Shown here one piece after another: positions 7,249 through 13,366 of a DNA stretch of 15,638 nucleotides; within the stretch, counting starts at the first letter, position 1, and each line of letters begins with the position of its first letter. Made by a program: the position numbers and the translations under genes. Where the stretch lies: assembly GCA_002725545.1 (NCBI GenBank), contig PBPW01000118.1, forward strand, positions 1 through 15,638. Direction: 5' to 3'. The stretch comes from Fidelibacterota bacterium. Lineage in GTDB: Bacteria; Marinisomatota; Marinisomatia; Marinisomatales; TCS55. Under the pieces are notes generated by a model, which searched no databases, was not told the DNA's origin, and was given only the letters and a program-made list of their open reading frames with translations.

Positions 7249-7419
7249 ATGAGTAGTTATATACAACCGAGTAAATACAGGATTGTAATTCATTCTGACA
7301 ATTTAGAGGAAATAGAATTATTTGAAGACCTCATGACACAAGGATTAAACACAATAGCCCCACACAGGAATTTTAAAAGCATTACTATAGCAAATAATTT
7401 TCAAGGGTATTGGTCATAA
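7249..7419 (+). CDS. 56-residue small protein, paralog of the 15368 gene
   Basis: It starts at an ATG preceded by the standard CGAAAGGAAAAAATTAAAA site of this operon. It has a beta-strand, a helix and a second strand (YRIVIHSDNLEEIELFEDLM ... FKSITIANNF). The same order is seen in the 58-residue protein at 15368 (FQITISSDKIEAIASFQEFL ... YHVCIDNDF), so the two are paralogs in two different transcription units. The hairpin cassette begins directly after its stop. Function is unrecognised. Confidence 0.72.
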   Translation: MSSYIQPSKYRIVIHSDNLEEIELFEDLMTQGLNTIAPHRNFKSITIANNFQGYWS

Positions 7420-7497
7420 TTACAACTAAATAGGGAAGGATAAATTAAAACAATTGCCCCTCTAAACGAGGGGCAACAGAAAAGGAAAAAATTAAAA
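7420..7497 (+). repeat. Intergenic hairpin/RBS cassette, copy 1 (long form)
   Basis: A lead-in (TTACAACTAAATAGGGAAGG, then ATAAATTAAAACAA) is followed by GCCCCTC-TAAAC-GAGGGGC at 7456-7474 and AGAAAAGG, with the ATG 23 nt after the hairpin. Here flanking TT/AA extends the stem to 9 bp. No T-run follows the hairpin on the + strand, so a simple terminator is unlikely in this direction. Confidence 0.85.
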
Positions 7498-7911
7498 ATG
7501 AAAACAATAACAGCACAATTAAACAGGCAACAAATGGAGGAGCAATTAAAAATTTGGCAAAAGGCACATGAAGGGTATTTATCTAGGGAAACTTGGAAAG
7601 AAGAAGACTATAATGCCATGTGGGATATTTTGGCTAAAGGTAAAGAAGATTTTGACCCTAAAAAAATAGCTAATTATTGGTACAGATTTGAATTATCTTT
7701 TGGTAGGAATAGATTTAAAAATGTTGATGATTATTTTTGTTCAGGGGCTGAAGGTGTCGGCTTTGGATATATAACCAATAAAAAAGAATTGAATGAAGAA
7801 TTTGGAAAAGAAAATATTTTTGAAGTCAAGGACAGCATGAGTATATTAATTAGATTAACCGATTATAGCGAATACTACTTAATAGAAAATAGACCTGAAG
7901 ATTGGGATTAA
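7498..7911 (+). CDS. 137-residue acidic, aromatic-rich hypothetical protein
   Basis: The start is fixed by the cassette ribosome-binding site. The protein has a helical N-terminus (QLNRQQMEEQLKIWQKAHEG), a Trp/Tyr/Phe-rich centre (YWYRFELSFGRNRF) and a C-terminal half with alternating strands ending in PEDWD. No membrane segment, Cys pair or catalytic motif is visible, and I do not recognise the family. Its codon use and A-richness match its neighbours. It is followed by a second cassette whose beginning contains a ribosome-binding site with no gene behind it. Confidence 0.82.
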   Translation: MKTITAQLNRQQMEEQLKIWQKAHEGYLSRETWKEEDYNAMWDILAKGKEDFDPKKIANYWYRFELSFGRNRFKNVDDYFCSGAEGVGFGYITNKKELNEEFGKENIFEVKDSMSILIRLTDYSEYYLIENRPEDWD

Positions 7912-7924
7912 TAGAAAGGAAAAT

Positions 7925-8004
7925 TTACAACTAAATAGGGAAGGATAAATTAAAACAATAGCCCCTCTAAATGAGGGGCAACAGAAAAGGACAAAAAATT
8001 AAAA
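7925..8004 (+). repeat. Intergenic hairpin/RBS cassette, copy 2 (long form, with orphan RBS)
   Basis: Hairpin GCCCCTC-TAAAT-GAGGGGC at 7961-7979, with the ATG 25 nt later. Immediately upstream, AGAAAGGAAAATT (7914-7926) is a normal ribosome-binding site, but it runs into ACAACTAAATAG instead of an ATG. This looks like a scar where a gene body was lost. Confidence 0.85.
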
Positions 8005-8178
8005 ATGAAAACCCATAAATTAAAAGTAAGAATAGTAGACTTAAGAGAAATAGAAATAGAAGCAAACGACAGAAGGGAAGCTATACACAAGCTTTACGCA
8101 ATGCACAGCAGAGATTTAGCTAAACTTGTAGGGAAAAAAGAGTATGACAGCTTTACAGGTTGGCAAGTAATAGAATAA
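8005..8178 (+). CDS. 57-residue DpnD/PcfM-like small protein
   Basis: ATG after GACAAAAAATTAAAA; the AAAAGG of the cassette is the ribosome-binding site. The protein reads as beta strand, helix, strand: HKLKVRIVDLREIEIEANDR, REAIHKLYAMHS, then WQVIE. The phrase IEIEANDRREA resembles the 'xIEAxsxEEA' turn of the small DpnD/PcfM family found on plasmids and phages, and the same turn occurs in the 11358 gene (YIEAENEEEAREK). Family membership is inferred from this pattern. The molecular function of that family is unknown. Confidence 0.72.
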   Translation: MKTHKLKVRIVDLREIEIEANDRREAIHKLYAMHSRDLAKLVGKKEYDSFTGWQVIE

Positions 8179-8242
8179 GGAACATTAAATTAAAACAATA
8201 GCCCCTCTAAATGAGGGGCAACAGAAAAGGAAAAAATTAAAA
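8179..8242 (+). repeat. Intergenic hairpin/RBS cassette, copy 3 (short form)
   Basis: It begins GGAACATTAAATTAAAACAA, a shorter lead-in than copies 1, 2, 4 and 6. Hairpin GCCCCTC-TAAAT-GAGGGGC at 8201-8219, ATG 23 nt later. Confidence 0.83.
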
Positions 8243-8344
8243 ATGAAAAGAAAATACAAAACAATAATTAAAAATGGAAATAGAGAAAGAAAATTAAAAA
8301 CCGAAATATGGAAAGCAAGAAAGGAAAGGGCAAAATTAAAATGA
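8243..8344 (+). CDS. 33-residue highly basic peptide
   Basis: The ATG is placed at the standard distance from a cassette ribosome-binding site. The peptide is almost entirely Lys/Arg with a few hydrophobics (MKRKYKTIIKNGNRERKL...) and is likely helical and nucleic-acid binding in vivo, which is inference from charge. Its end overlaps the next start as ATGA (8341-8344), and its last codons encode the ribosome-binding site (GAAAGGAAAGGG) of that gene, so translation of the two is probably coupled. Confidence 0.62.
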   Translation: MKRKYKTIIKNGNRERKLKTEIWKARKERAKLK

Positions 8345-8628
8345 AATTAACAATGGCAGATATAAAAAGAAATAATAAAGAAGCTGGATATCATTTCTTT
8401 GATAAAGATACTATGAAGTTTTTTAACAGCAGAATTGAAACAGGATTATATAAAGATAATACTTTTATAACTTCAGAACGATACGATTATAACTCCTCTA
8501 GAGAGTACACAATCCGAAGGGCTGTAGATGGTGGTGTAAAAATTCAAACAATAGGACTTGGAAGATTTAAAACACTAGAAGACGCAAAAATTGGAAGAAA
8601 AAAATTACAACTAAATAGGGAAGGATAA
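8341..8628 (+). CDS. 95-residue conserved small protein of a phage/plasmid type
   Basis: I chose the ATG at 8341 because it has AAAGGAAAGGG and the standard CAAAATTAAA spacer before it. An upstream in-frame ATG at 8308 has no such site and lies inside the previous gene. The protein has MADIKRNNKEAGYHFFDKD, then MKFFNSRI and SERYDYNSSREYTIRR, and ends with GRFKTLEDAKIGRKKL. This layout is shared by many uncharacterised phage and plasmid proteins. Its last residues (LQLNREG) are encoded by the conserved lead-in of cassette copy 4, so coding sequence and repeat overlap. Confidence 0.78.
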   Translation: MKLTMADIKRNNKEAGYHFFDKDTMKFFNSRIETGLYKDNTFITSERYDYNSSREYTIRRAVDGGVKIQTIGLGRFKTLEDAKIGRKKLQLNREG

Positions 8629-8681
8629 ATTAAAACAATAGCCCCTCTAAATGAGGGGCAATAGAAAAGGAAAAATTAAAA
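8605..8681 (+). repeat. Intergenic hairpin/RBS cassette, copy 4 (long form, start inside coding sequence)
   Basis: TTACAACTAAATAGGGAAGG, which is non-coding at copies 1, 2 and 6, here forms the final codons of the upstream gene, whose TAA is part of the cassette. Hairpin GCCCCTC-TAAAT-GAGGGGC at 8641-8659, ATG 22 nt later. This copy probably shows the original context of the long lead-in. Confidence 0.83.
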
Positions 8682-8993
8682 ATGAGCACAAATAAAATTA
8701 GAATTGATGATTTTATAACTGATATACAAAATTTTAAAAAGGTATTAAGCGAAGAAGCAAACTATGAATACTTGGAAATTGAAGGTTATAAGGAAAAAGT
8801 AAACAACTTAATAAATAACACAGCAAGCTTTATAGCTAAAACGAAAGGAGATTTAATATATTTAGAAAACCAATTCACAGCTTTTGTAGACATTGTAAAC
8901 AAAATAAATGAAGCAATAAAACAAAAGGAAAAAATTAATAATTCTGTAGAAAAGTTTTTAAATGATACAAGAGAACAATTAAACAAAGAATAA
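8682..8993 (+). CDS. 103-residue coiled-coil protein, shares its C-terminus with the 9345 gene
   Basis: Cassette ribosome-binding site, ATG at 8682. The protein is predicted almost entirely helical with heptad-like spacing (NLINNTASFIAKTKGDLIYL, then NKINEAIKQKEKINNSVEK). The end KFLNDTREQLNKE matches KFLNDTGEQLNKE of the 9345 protein, and the corresponding ~38 DNA bases are nearly identical, pointing to recent duplication or 3'-end exchange. It may form a dimer or a bundle. Function is unrecognised. Confidence 0.8.
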   Translation: MSTNKIRIDDFITDIQNFKKVLSEEANYEYLEIEGYKEKVNNLINNTASFIAKTKGDLIYLENQFTAFVDIVNKINEAIKQKEKINNSVEKFLNDTREQLNKE

Positions 8994-9012
8994 ATGAAAG
9001 GAAAAATTAAAA

Positions 9013-9282
9013 ATGAGTATTATGAATTGCTCCAGATGGAGTAACAAAAATTATGATAGAGAAGTTGAAATATATAGATTAGACAAAAATTTAAAACCTT
9101 CTAAGTGGTATGCAGTTTATAAAGAAGCTAGATTTCATGATGACTATTTAGATGATTTAGAAACTGCCATTGAGGAAAGTAAAAGTTTATCAAAAGAAAG
9201 AAAACATCAAATGATAATGGTTTTATATAACAATTTTTATGATGACACTTATAACTCTAAGGAGAATATTAAAATTAAATAG
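9013..9282 (+). CDS. 89-residue hypothetical protein
   Basis: The ATG follows TGAAAGGAAAAATTAAAA, the operon's standard site, 19 bases after the upstream stop and without a hairpin. It has a short Cys/Trp-containing start (NCSRWSNKNYD), strands (REVEIYRL, KWYAVYKEARF), and an acidic helical part (DDYLDDLETAIEESKSLSKE). The last residues (KENIKIK) are encoded by AAGGAGAATATTAAAATTAA, which reads like a ribosome-binding site followed by TAG instead of ATG. The 3' end may therefore be a fusion scar. I do not recognise the family. Confidence 0.78.
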   Translation: MSIMNCSRWSNKNYDREVEIYRLDKNLKPSKWYAVYKEARFHDDYLDDLETAIEESKSLSKERKHQMIMVLYNNFYDDTYNSKENIKIK

Positions 9283-9344
9283 GGAACATTAAATTAAAAC
9301 AATAGCCCCTCTAAACGAGGGGCAACAGAAAAGGAAAAATTAAA
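9281..9344 (+). repeat. Intergenic hairpin/RBS cassette, copy 5 (short form)
   Basis: AGGGAACATTAAATTAAAAC leads into GCCCCTC-TAAAC-GAGGGGC at 9305-9323, then AGAAAAGG, with the ATG 21 nt after the hairpin. Confidence 0.83.
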
Positions 9345-9698
9345 ATGAGTATTAACCAAGAGAAACTAGAAGAAGACATTGAAACTATGTACCCTAATAA
9401 GGGATTTTATAGAACGAATAAAAAGGGGTCTATAGTTTGGTTAAATGTAGGAAGTAAATCTAAAGAATGGAGAGATAAATTCTTTAAAAGAATTGAGACC
9501 GAAAGCCAAAACAGGAGCAATAAACACAGCTTAATTAATAAACAACTAGAAAGCTTAAATTCAATAAAAGAGTTAGCAGAAAAACAAATTGATAACTTAA
9601 ACGAAGAATGGTTAAAAATAGATAATTCTTATGGAAAGTTTTTAAATGATACAGGAGAACAATTAAATAAAGAGGAAGAAGAAGAAAGGAAAAATTAA
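9345..9698 (+). CDS. 117-residue helical protein, C-terminal relative of the 8682 gene
   Basis: Cassette ribosome-binding site, ATG at 9345. Residues 1-45 form a compact charged/aromatic part (MYPNKGFYRTNKKGSIVWLN, then SKEWRDKFFKRI). Residues 50-105 are helical and end in KFLNDTGEQLNKE, shared with the 8682 protein. The final EEEEERKN is encoded by the ribosome-binding site of the next gene (GAAAGGAAAAATTAA), so the stop lies one base before the next ATG. This supports 3'-end recombination between the two genes. Function is unknown. Confidence 0.8.
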   Translation: MSINQEKLEEDIETMYPNKGFYRTNKKGSIVWLNVGSKSKEWRDKFFKRIETESQNRSNKHSLINKQLESLNSIKELAEKQIDNLNEEWLKIDNSYGKFLNDTGEQLNKEEEEERKN

Positions 9699-9699
9699 A

Positions 9700-9996
9700 A
9701 TGAAATACGAAAAAACAAATGAAGGATTTATTAAAAAATTCATAGATAAAAAAACGAATTATGCTGAAAGAATGAATAGCTTAATTGTTGAGGGAGATAA
9801 GCTTTATTCCTATGCAATGTTAATAGCCGATAGGAAGAAAAAAGCCATTTATGATACTAAGTACTCAATGACTACAAGCCAACATATAGGAATGGTTAAA
9901 GGTCTTTCAGATTATAAAGTTATTAATACAATAGCTTTTAATAGTGGGTTGAGTTGGATATTGAGGAATAAGGAAACCAACAGGGTAATTAAATAA
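9700..9996 (+). CDS. 98-residue small protein, paralog of the 7009 gene
   Basis: The ATG is one base after the upstream stop, with GAAAGGAAAAATTAAA inside the upstream gene. The segment from SLIVEGDKLYSYAMLIADRK to TTSQHI aligns with the 72-residue protein at 7009. This copy has an extra N-terminal helix (residues 1-25) and a 25-residue extension at the end (FNSGLSWILRNKETNRVIK). The family role is unknown. Confidence 0.8.
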   Translation: MKYEKTNEGFIKKFIDKKTNYAERMNSLIVEGDKLYSYAMLIADRKKKAIYDTKYSMTTSQHIGMVKGLSDYKVINTIAFNSGLSWILRNKETNRVIK

Positions 9997-10016
9997 AAAG
10001 AAAGGAAAAAATTAAA

Positions 10017-10430
10017 ATGAAAAACACACAAAATAAAAAAGAATTAAATTGGAATGGGTTAACAGATGAGGAGCAAACTTTTATAGAAAGAATGATTAAT
10101 CGAGATGTCTTAACCTTATGCAATGAATTAGTTAGCAAGGGTTTTGAAGGGGCTATTGATGGGGAGTATTTGGAGTTTGAAAATTCATACTATGAAGAAA
10201 ACGAAGAAGAAGGAATTGAAGAAGGAGAGTTTAAAGAGATGTTTCAATTTTTTATTGTTTCAGATTGGCTAGCAAAAGAGTTAAGAGAAGTCAAAGCATG
10301 TGTAACATCTTTTTTAGATTTTGAAATTTGGGGGCGTTGTGAATATGGACAATCCTTAGATATGGATTATGACCTAAAAAGAGTAGTAAAAAACTTTTTT
10401 TGGAGACAAAGAGGGTATGAAAATGAGTAA
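10017..10430 (+). CDS. 137-residue acidic phage/plasmid-type protein
   Basis: Standard site AAAGGAAAAAATTAAA before the ATG. The N-terminus is helical (NGLTDEEQTFIERMINRDVL). A run of about ten acidic residues (EENEEEGIEEGEFKE) follows. The C-terminal part contains FFIVSDWLAKELREV, then FEIWGRCEYGQSLDMD. The VSDWLA ... IWGR ... GQ sequence recurs, as I recall, in uncharacterised proteins of phages and conjugative elements, which fits the context. No enzymatic motif is evident. Its stop overlaps the next start by 8 bases. Confidence 0.8.
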   Translation: MKNTQNKKELNWNGLTDEEQTFIERMINRDVLTLCNELVSKGFEGAIDGEYLEFENSYYEENEEEGIEEGEFKEMFQFFIVSDWLAKELREVKACVTSFLDFEIWGRCEYGQSLDMDYDLKRVVKNFFWRQRGYENE

Positions 10431-10608
10431 AGAAAAAGTTTATTATTGGAGTGATGTTCTTAATTTTGTTGATGTTTGTTTTAGCTGTACAGGACAAAAT
10501 ATTATAGAGGTAGATACTAAAGGTTATGACCCTAAAGGAAACTATCTTATGTGTGCAGACTGTGAAAGCATAGATGTTGGGAGTGTTCCTCCTGAAGAAG
10601 TTATATAA
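10423..10608 (+). CDS. 61-residue putative zinc-binding protein (two CxxC)
   Basis: I prefer the ATG at 10423 because AGAGGG ends 7 nt before it. The in-frame ATG at 10417 is almost touching that site. Two CxxC pairs, C19/C22 (CFSC) and C44/C47 (CADC), 21 residues apart, would form a zinc ribbon or similar metal site. It overlaps the previous gene, so translation is probably coupled. Such small Cys4 proteins in phages often bind nucleic acid or protein partners, but the partner here cannot be read from the sequence. Confidence 0.75.
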   Translation: MSKEKVYYWSDVLNFVDVCFSCTGQNIIEVDTKGYDPKGNYLMCADCESIDVGSVPPEEVI

Positions 10609-10631
10609 AAATCAAGAAAGGAAATTATAAT

Positions 10632-10796
10632 ATGTGTAATCAAGAAATAGCATATAGCCAAATTGTGATAGATGGGACAAGGGAAGAATTAGAAGAAATT
10701 ATAGACAGGTCTTTTAATAATATGTTTTCAATGGAAATAATAGACAAGTGTATTCATGGGACTTGGGTTTCTGAAGAAATATGTCAAGAAGAATAA
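10632..10796 (+). CDS. 54-residue acidic hypothetical protein
   Basis: The ATG follows AAGAAAGGAAATTATAAT. The protein has a strand-like start (YSQIVIDGT), an acidic helix (REELEEIIDRSFNNMF) and a second helical part (SMEIIDKCIHGTW) ending in ICQEE. Three single cysteines do not form an obvious metal site. It lies between two Cys4 genes. I do not recognise it. Confidence 0.65.
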   Translation: MCNQEIAYSQIVIDGTREELEEIIDRSFNNMFSMEIIDKCIHGTWVSEEICQEE

Positions 10797-10816
10797 AATA
10801 AATAGAAAGGAAGAAT

Positions 10817-11032
10817 ATGACAATGAGATTAGAAGGGCTAGACAGCAACCTTAAGGCGATTTACCACAGAAATCAATTTAGAAGGTTCTTAAAAGCTAAA
10901 TGCGAGTTAATTAAACAAACAAATAAGAGGTTGTGTACAGGTTGTAGAAAGATTTTTTTTCAAGCATATCTGTATAGAGGAAAATATTACTGTAAAGAAG
11001 TTTGCAGTAAATACGAAGAAATACCTATGTAG
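10817..11032 (+). CDS. 71-residue basic putative zinc-finger protein
   Basis: AGAAAGGAAG precedes the ATG at 10817; a second ATG at 10823 is also possible. The first 38 residues are a basic helical part (NLKAIYHRNQFRRFLKAKCE). C40/C43 (CTGC) and C59/C63 (CKEVC) form a CxxC-x15-CxxxC pattern like a treble-clef or zinc-ribbon finger. Basic charge plus a finger suggests nucleic-acid binding, which is inference. It is the last gene before the internal promoter at 11044. Confidence 0.72.
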   Translation: MTMRLEGLDSNLKAIYHRNQFRRFLKAKCELIKQTNKRLCTGCRKIFFQAYLYRGKYYCKEVCSKYEEIPM

Positions 11033-11043
11033 CGATATGGGGC

Positions 11044-11073
11044 TTGACAGGTATGTTAGTATATAAATATAGG
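11044..11073 (+). promoter_or_regulatory. Internal promoter ahead of the HTH gene
   Basis: Perfect TTGACA at 11044-11049, 12 bases after a stop. The -10 is uncertain: TATAGG (18-bp spacing, 11068) or ATATAG (17-bp). TATAAA at 11062 is too close. There is no operator palindrome of the type seen at 6730 and 14908, so this promoter is likely regulated differently. Confidence 0.5.
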
Positions 11074-11089
11074 TTGTGAAGGGCAACCT
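11071..11089 (+). promoter_or_regulatory. Leader hairpin AGGTTG-7 nt-CAACCT
   Basis: A 6-bp stem with loop TGAAGGG lies in the short leader of the HTH gene, right at the presumed transcript start. It may protect the 5' end or affect translation. It differs in sequence from the operon cassettes but has a similar position relative to the next ribosome-binding site. Confidence 0.4.
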
Positions 11090-11117
11090 GAAAGGATAAA
11101 TAGAAAGGAGGGTAAAA

Positions 11118-11327
11118 ATGGAATATGGGAAGTTACTAGACATTAAAGATGTCTGCAAACATCTAAACGTTTCAGAAAGAGTTATAAGGAAAGAAATTAA
11201 TATGTTTCCTGATAAGTTTCCTTTTGTAACACAAATAGGACAAAAACTTATAGTGCATGAAAGCGTTTATAAAAGATGGACAAAACTTGGTTCATGTTTA
11301 TTAAAAGTAAGAATATTAGACAATTAA
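11118..11327 (+). CDS. 69-residue helix-turn-helix DNA-binding protein, excisionase-like
   Basis: GAAAGGAGGG before the ATG is one of the strongest ribosome-binding sites here. Residues about 7-28 (LDIKDVCKHLNVSERVIRKE) are a MerR/excisionase-type helix-turn-helix. Next comes a wing-like part (PFVTQIGQKLIVHESVYKRW), as in the HTH_17 class of small phage and transposon excisionases and regulators. It is the only recognisable transcription-factor-like gene in the window and has its own promoter, so it may regulate this operon or direct recombination. The target is unknown; the shared palindrome at 6730 and 14908 is a candidate. Confidence 0.78.
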   Translation: MEYGKLLDIKDVCKHLNVSERVIRKEINMFPDKFPFVTQIGQKLIVHESVYKRWTKLGSCLLKVRILDN

Positions 11328-11357
11328 AAAATTAAATAGTAGAAAGGAAAAATTAAA

Positions 11358-11567
11358 ATGAGTAAAGACAAAAAACTAAAGGGCTTTAATGTAAGTGTTG
11401 AAAAATTAATGATAGTAGATTTATACATTGAAGCAGAAAACGAAGAAGAAGCAAGAGAAAAGATTGAAGAAATGGGCGTTTACGAATTAGGAGAATGTAT
11501 GACTAACAGCCCTGAAGAAATGGTTGATGATGGAAGAAACGAAATCTTATATATTGAAGAAGACTAG
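11358..11567 (+). CDS. 69-residue DpnD/PcfM-like acidic protein
   Basis: The ATG follows AGAAAGGAAAAATTAAA. The protein has a first strand pair (FNVSVEKLMIVDLYIEAEN), a helix (EEEAREKIEEMGVYEL) and an acidic end (NEILYIEED). The 'strand, YIEAENEEEA, helix' layout fits the DpnD/PcfM family and resembles the 57-residue protein at 8005. Family membership rests on this pattern only. Like its relatives, no function can be assigned. An orphan ribosome-binding site and cassette copy 6 follow. Confidence 0.74.
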   Translation: MSKDKKLKGFNVSVEKLMIVDLYIEAENEEEAREKIEEMGVYELGECMTNSPEEMVDDGRNEILYIEED

Positions 11568-11652
11568 AAAGGAAAAATTACAACTAAATAGGGAAGGATA
11601 AATTAAAACAATAGCCCCTCTAAACGAGGGGCAACAGAAAAGGAAAAATAAA
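11568..11652 (+). repeat. Intergenic hairpin/RBS cassette, copy 6 (long form, with orphan RBS)
   Basis: AAAGGAAAAATTA (11568-11580) is the normal start of a ribosome-binding site, but it runs into CAACTAAATAGGGAAGG, the gene-end sequence seen coding at copy 4. Hairpin GCCCCTC-TAAAC-GAGGGGC at 11614-11632, ATG 20 nt later. This and copy 2 look like gene-loss scars. Confidence 0.83.
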
Positions 11653-12003
11653 ATGAAAACAAAAACAATAATAAAAAAAATAGGATATACCCCTGTAGAT
11701 AGTGGGCAGATAATGTTGGTAGACCCTTGTTATGCTTTGGAGTCTCCTGAAGAAGAAATAAAAAGTTATAAAGAGTTTGTAGAGGATAACGAAGCAAACG
11801 AATTTTATGATAAATATAAAAATGGATTTGCTGTAGATTTAGAAAAAGGTAGACCTGATTTTGAGCATGGGGTTGTCGTAACAGGATTTGGGGGAGATGG
11901 TATCTACCCTGTAACTGTAGAAATGGTTGATGATAAAAACAGTTCTGTTTATGGAATGACAAAATCTGTAACCATAACTTTTATAGAAGATAGAGAGGTG
12001 TAA
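11653..12003 (+). CDS. 116-residue conserved phage-type protein (VDSGQI / GDGIYPV signature)
   Basis: Cassette ribosome-binding site before ATG 11653. The N-terminal half contains PVDSGQIMLVDPCYAL. The C-terminal half contains GVVVTGFGGDGIYPVTVEMV and ends in strands (KSVTITFIED). These two signatures are typical of a beta-rich family common in phages and some bacteria (similar in style to DUF4241-like proteins, by memory). No enzyme activity is established to my knowledge. It is followed one base later by the large membrane-anchored gene, with AGAGAGG as the coupling site, so the two may work together. Confidence 0.8.
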   Translation: MKTKTIIKKIGYTPVDSGQIMLVDPCYALESPEEEIKSYKEFVEDNEANEFYDKYKNGFAVDLEKGRPDFEHGVVVTGFGGDGIYPVTVEMVDDKNSSVYGMTKSVTITFIEDREV

Positions 12004-12004
12004 A

Positions 12005-13219
12005 ATGGAAGAATTAAATTACACTTGGCTTTTATCATGGGTTCCTCTTGTTGTGGTAATTTTATCATTAGGAGTTGCGTTCAAAATAGCTTACAAGCAA
12101 TTTGATAAGATAAAGACAAATGGGTACCCTGATAACGTTCACGAGAAAGGTGCAGACATAGAAACAGATGTCCACAGGGCTATTAGTTTCTTGCAAAACA
12201 AAAAAGATGGTAGGGCTACAAGAACAGCTATTGTTAGAGGGGCTGTTGGGTTTACTAAACACTCAAAAAAGAAAATGGATTATTTAGAAAACCATTTACT
12301 AGGACTTGGATTGATTAGCGTAATAGAAACAACTAACAAAAAAGATTTTCCCTTGCAGAATAAAATTGAATGGCAGTTAAATTCTTTTGTTCCTGAAGAA
12401 AAACAAGACAACTCCAACGAGATGTTAGAGGTAACCTCGTCTTTGGAAAAGAGTGTATTGCTTTTAGAAGAACAAAACAAAAAAAACAATGAGTACTTTG
12501 CAGAACTTAGTGTTGAGTTTGAGGAAAAAGATAAAAGAATAGCATTTTTAGAAAAAGAATTAAGAGATGTTAGGAAAGAAAAGGAAGCCCCCTTAAAAGA
12601 CATTCCTATTAAAGGGCGTGTAGAAAGTGATTTAGAGTACGCAGAAAGGGTTTCTAAGCTAACAGAACAAGAACTGCTTTTAGAAGATGGTTACAATGGA
12701 TTATCAGGAGACCCCTATAATGCAAAGCTAGAGATTGTTAATAAGATACACAATGGAAAAGGGTTGTACCTCCCTGATAAAACTTTTTACGAAACACCTG
12801 AAGGAGCAATGGTTGATAGTTCTTGTTGTATGTGCCAAAAGCAAACTACATGGACAAGATATGGGCAAAGTGCTCACAACAGAGACCAAGAAGTAACCGA
12901 ATGGTATGGAAGCCCCACAGAGTATTGCTCTATGGACTGTTGGAGAAAAGATTTGTTCTTTACACGAATACATTATATTTCTCCAGTTAAAGCAGATATA
13001 AACAGAAAGATATTAGGAGATGTTGTTCTAGGTATAGCAAAGACAACTAATGACAAGACAACTATTAAGATGTCTAAAACTGATATTTGGAAACTAAGAA
13101 AACCAAAGAAGCAGAAGCAGAAGGTTGGAAATGGGAACCCTCGTTTGTTTTGGCAATGGGGTTTAGAAGATGCGTATGATGATAAAGGCACCTATGATAA
13201 ATATGTAGTTTATAACTAG
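12005..13219 (+). CDS. 404-residue membrane-anchored coiled-coil protein with Cys4 motif
   Basis: A single N-terminal membrane segment (residues 8-28) is followed by positive residues, placing the bulk in the cytoplasm by the positive-inside rule. Residues about 54-126 may be a winged-helix-like domain (HRAISFLQNKKDGRATRTAI, then LLGLGLISVIE). Residues about 138-195 form a coiled coil. C274/C277 and C308/C312 (CCMC ... YCSMDCW) form a likely zinc site in an aromatic-rich region. Residues 364-373 are a basic KPKKQKQK run before the C-terminus. I do not recognise the family. A membrane-tethered DNA- or protein-binding role, such as anchoring replication or sensing, is inference. It is the largest gene of region 3. 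Confidence 0.82.
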   Translation: MEELNYTWLLSWVPLVVVILSLGVAFKIAYKQFDKIKTNGYPDNVHEKGADIETDVHRAISFLQNKKDGRATRTAIVRGAVGFTKHSKKKMDYLENHLLGLGLISVIETTNKKDFPLQNKIEWQLNSFVPEEKQDNSNEMLEVTSSLEKSVLLLEEQNKKNNEYFAELSVEFEEKDKRIAFLEKELRDVRKEKEAPLKDIPIKGRVESDLEYAERVSKLTEQELLLEDGYNGLSGDPYNAKLEIVNKIHNGKGLYLPDKTFYETPEGAMVDSSCCMCQKQTTWTRYGQSAHNRDQEVTEWYGSPTEYCSMDCWRKDLFFTRIHYISPVKADINRKILGDVVLGIAKTTNDKTTIKMSKTDIWKLRKPKKQKQKVGNGNPRLFWQWGLEDAYDDKGTYDKYVVYN

Positions 13220-13236
13220 AAAGAAAGGATTAATAC

Positions 13237-13365
13237 ATGAGCACAGATTTGGTTTATTTTATAGCAGGACTTTTGACGATACCTGCTGTAGTATTTGGAC
13301 ATGAGTATTATAAAAGATACAGGGAAACCCAAGCAGAAAAAGAAAAGAAAAACAAGAAAGGATAG
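13237..13365 (+). CDS. 42-residue single-pass membrane protein with basic tail
   Basis: The ATG follows AGAAAGAAAGGATTAATAC. One hydrophobic segment (about residues 5-21) is followed by HEYYKRYRE and a Lys-rich tail, so the C-terminus should be cytoplasmic. The last codons carry the AAGAAAGGA that serves as ribosome-binding site for the following gene. It may partner with the adjacent large membrane protein, but this is only proximity. Confidence 0.62.
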   Translation: MSTDLVYFIAGLLTIPAVVFGHEYYKRYRETQAEKEKKNKKG

Positions 13366-13366
13366 A

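Noticed and set aside
7456..9323. Hairpin repeats as a CRISPR array
   Set aside because: Spacings are hundreds of bases and occupied by genes with ribosome-binding sites. There are no uniform spacers or cas genes.
11118..11327. Integrase or transposase associated with the HTH gene
   Set aside because: No recombinase, terminal inverted repeats or target duplications were seen nearby.
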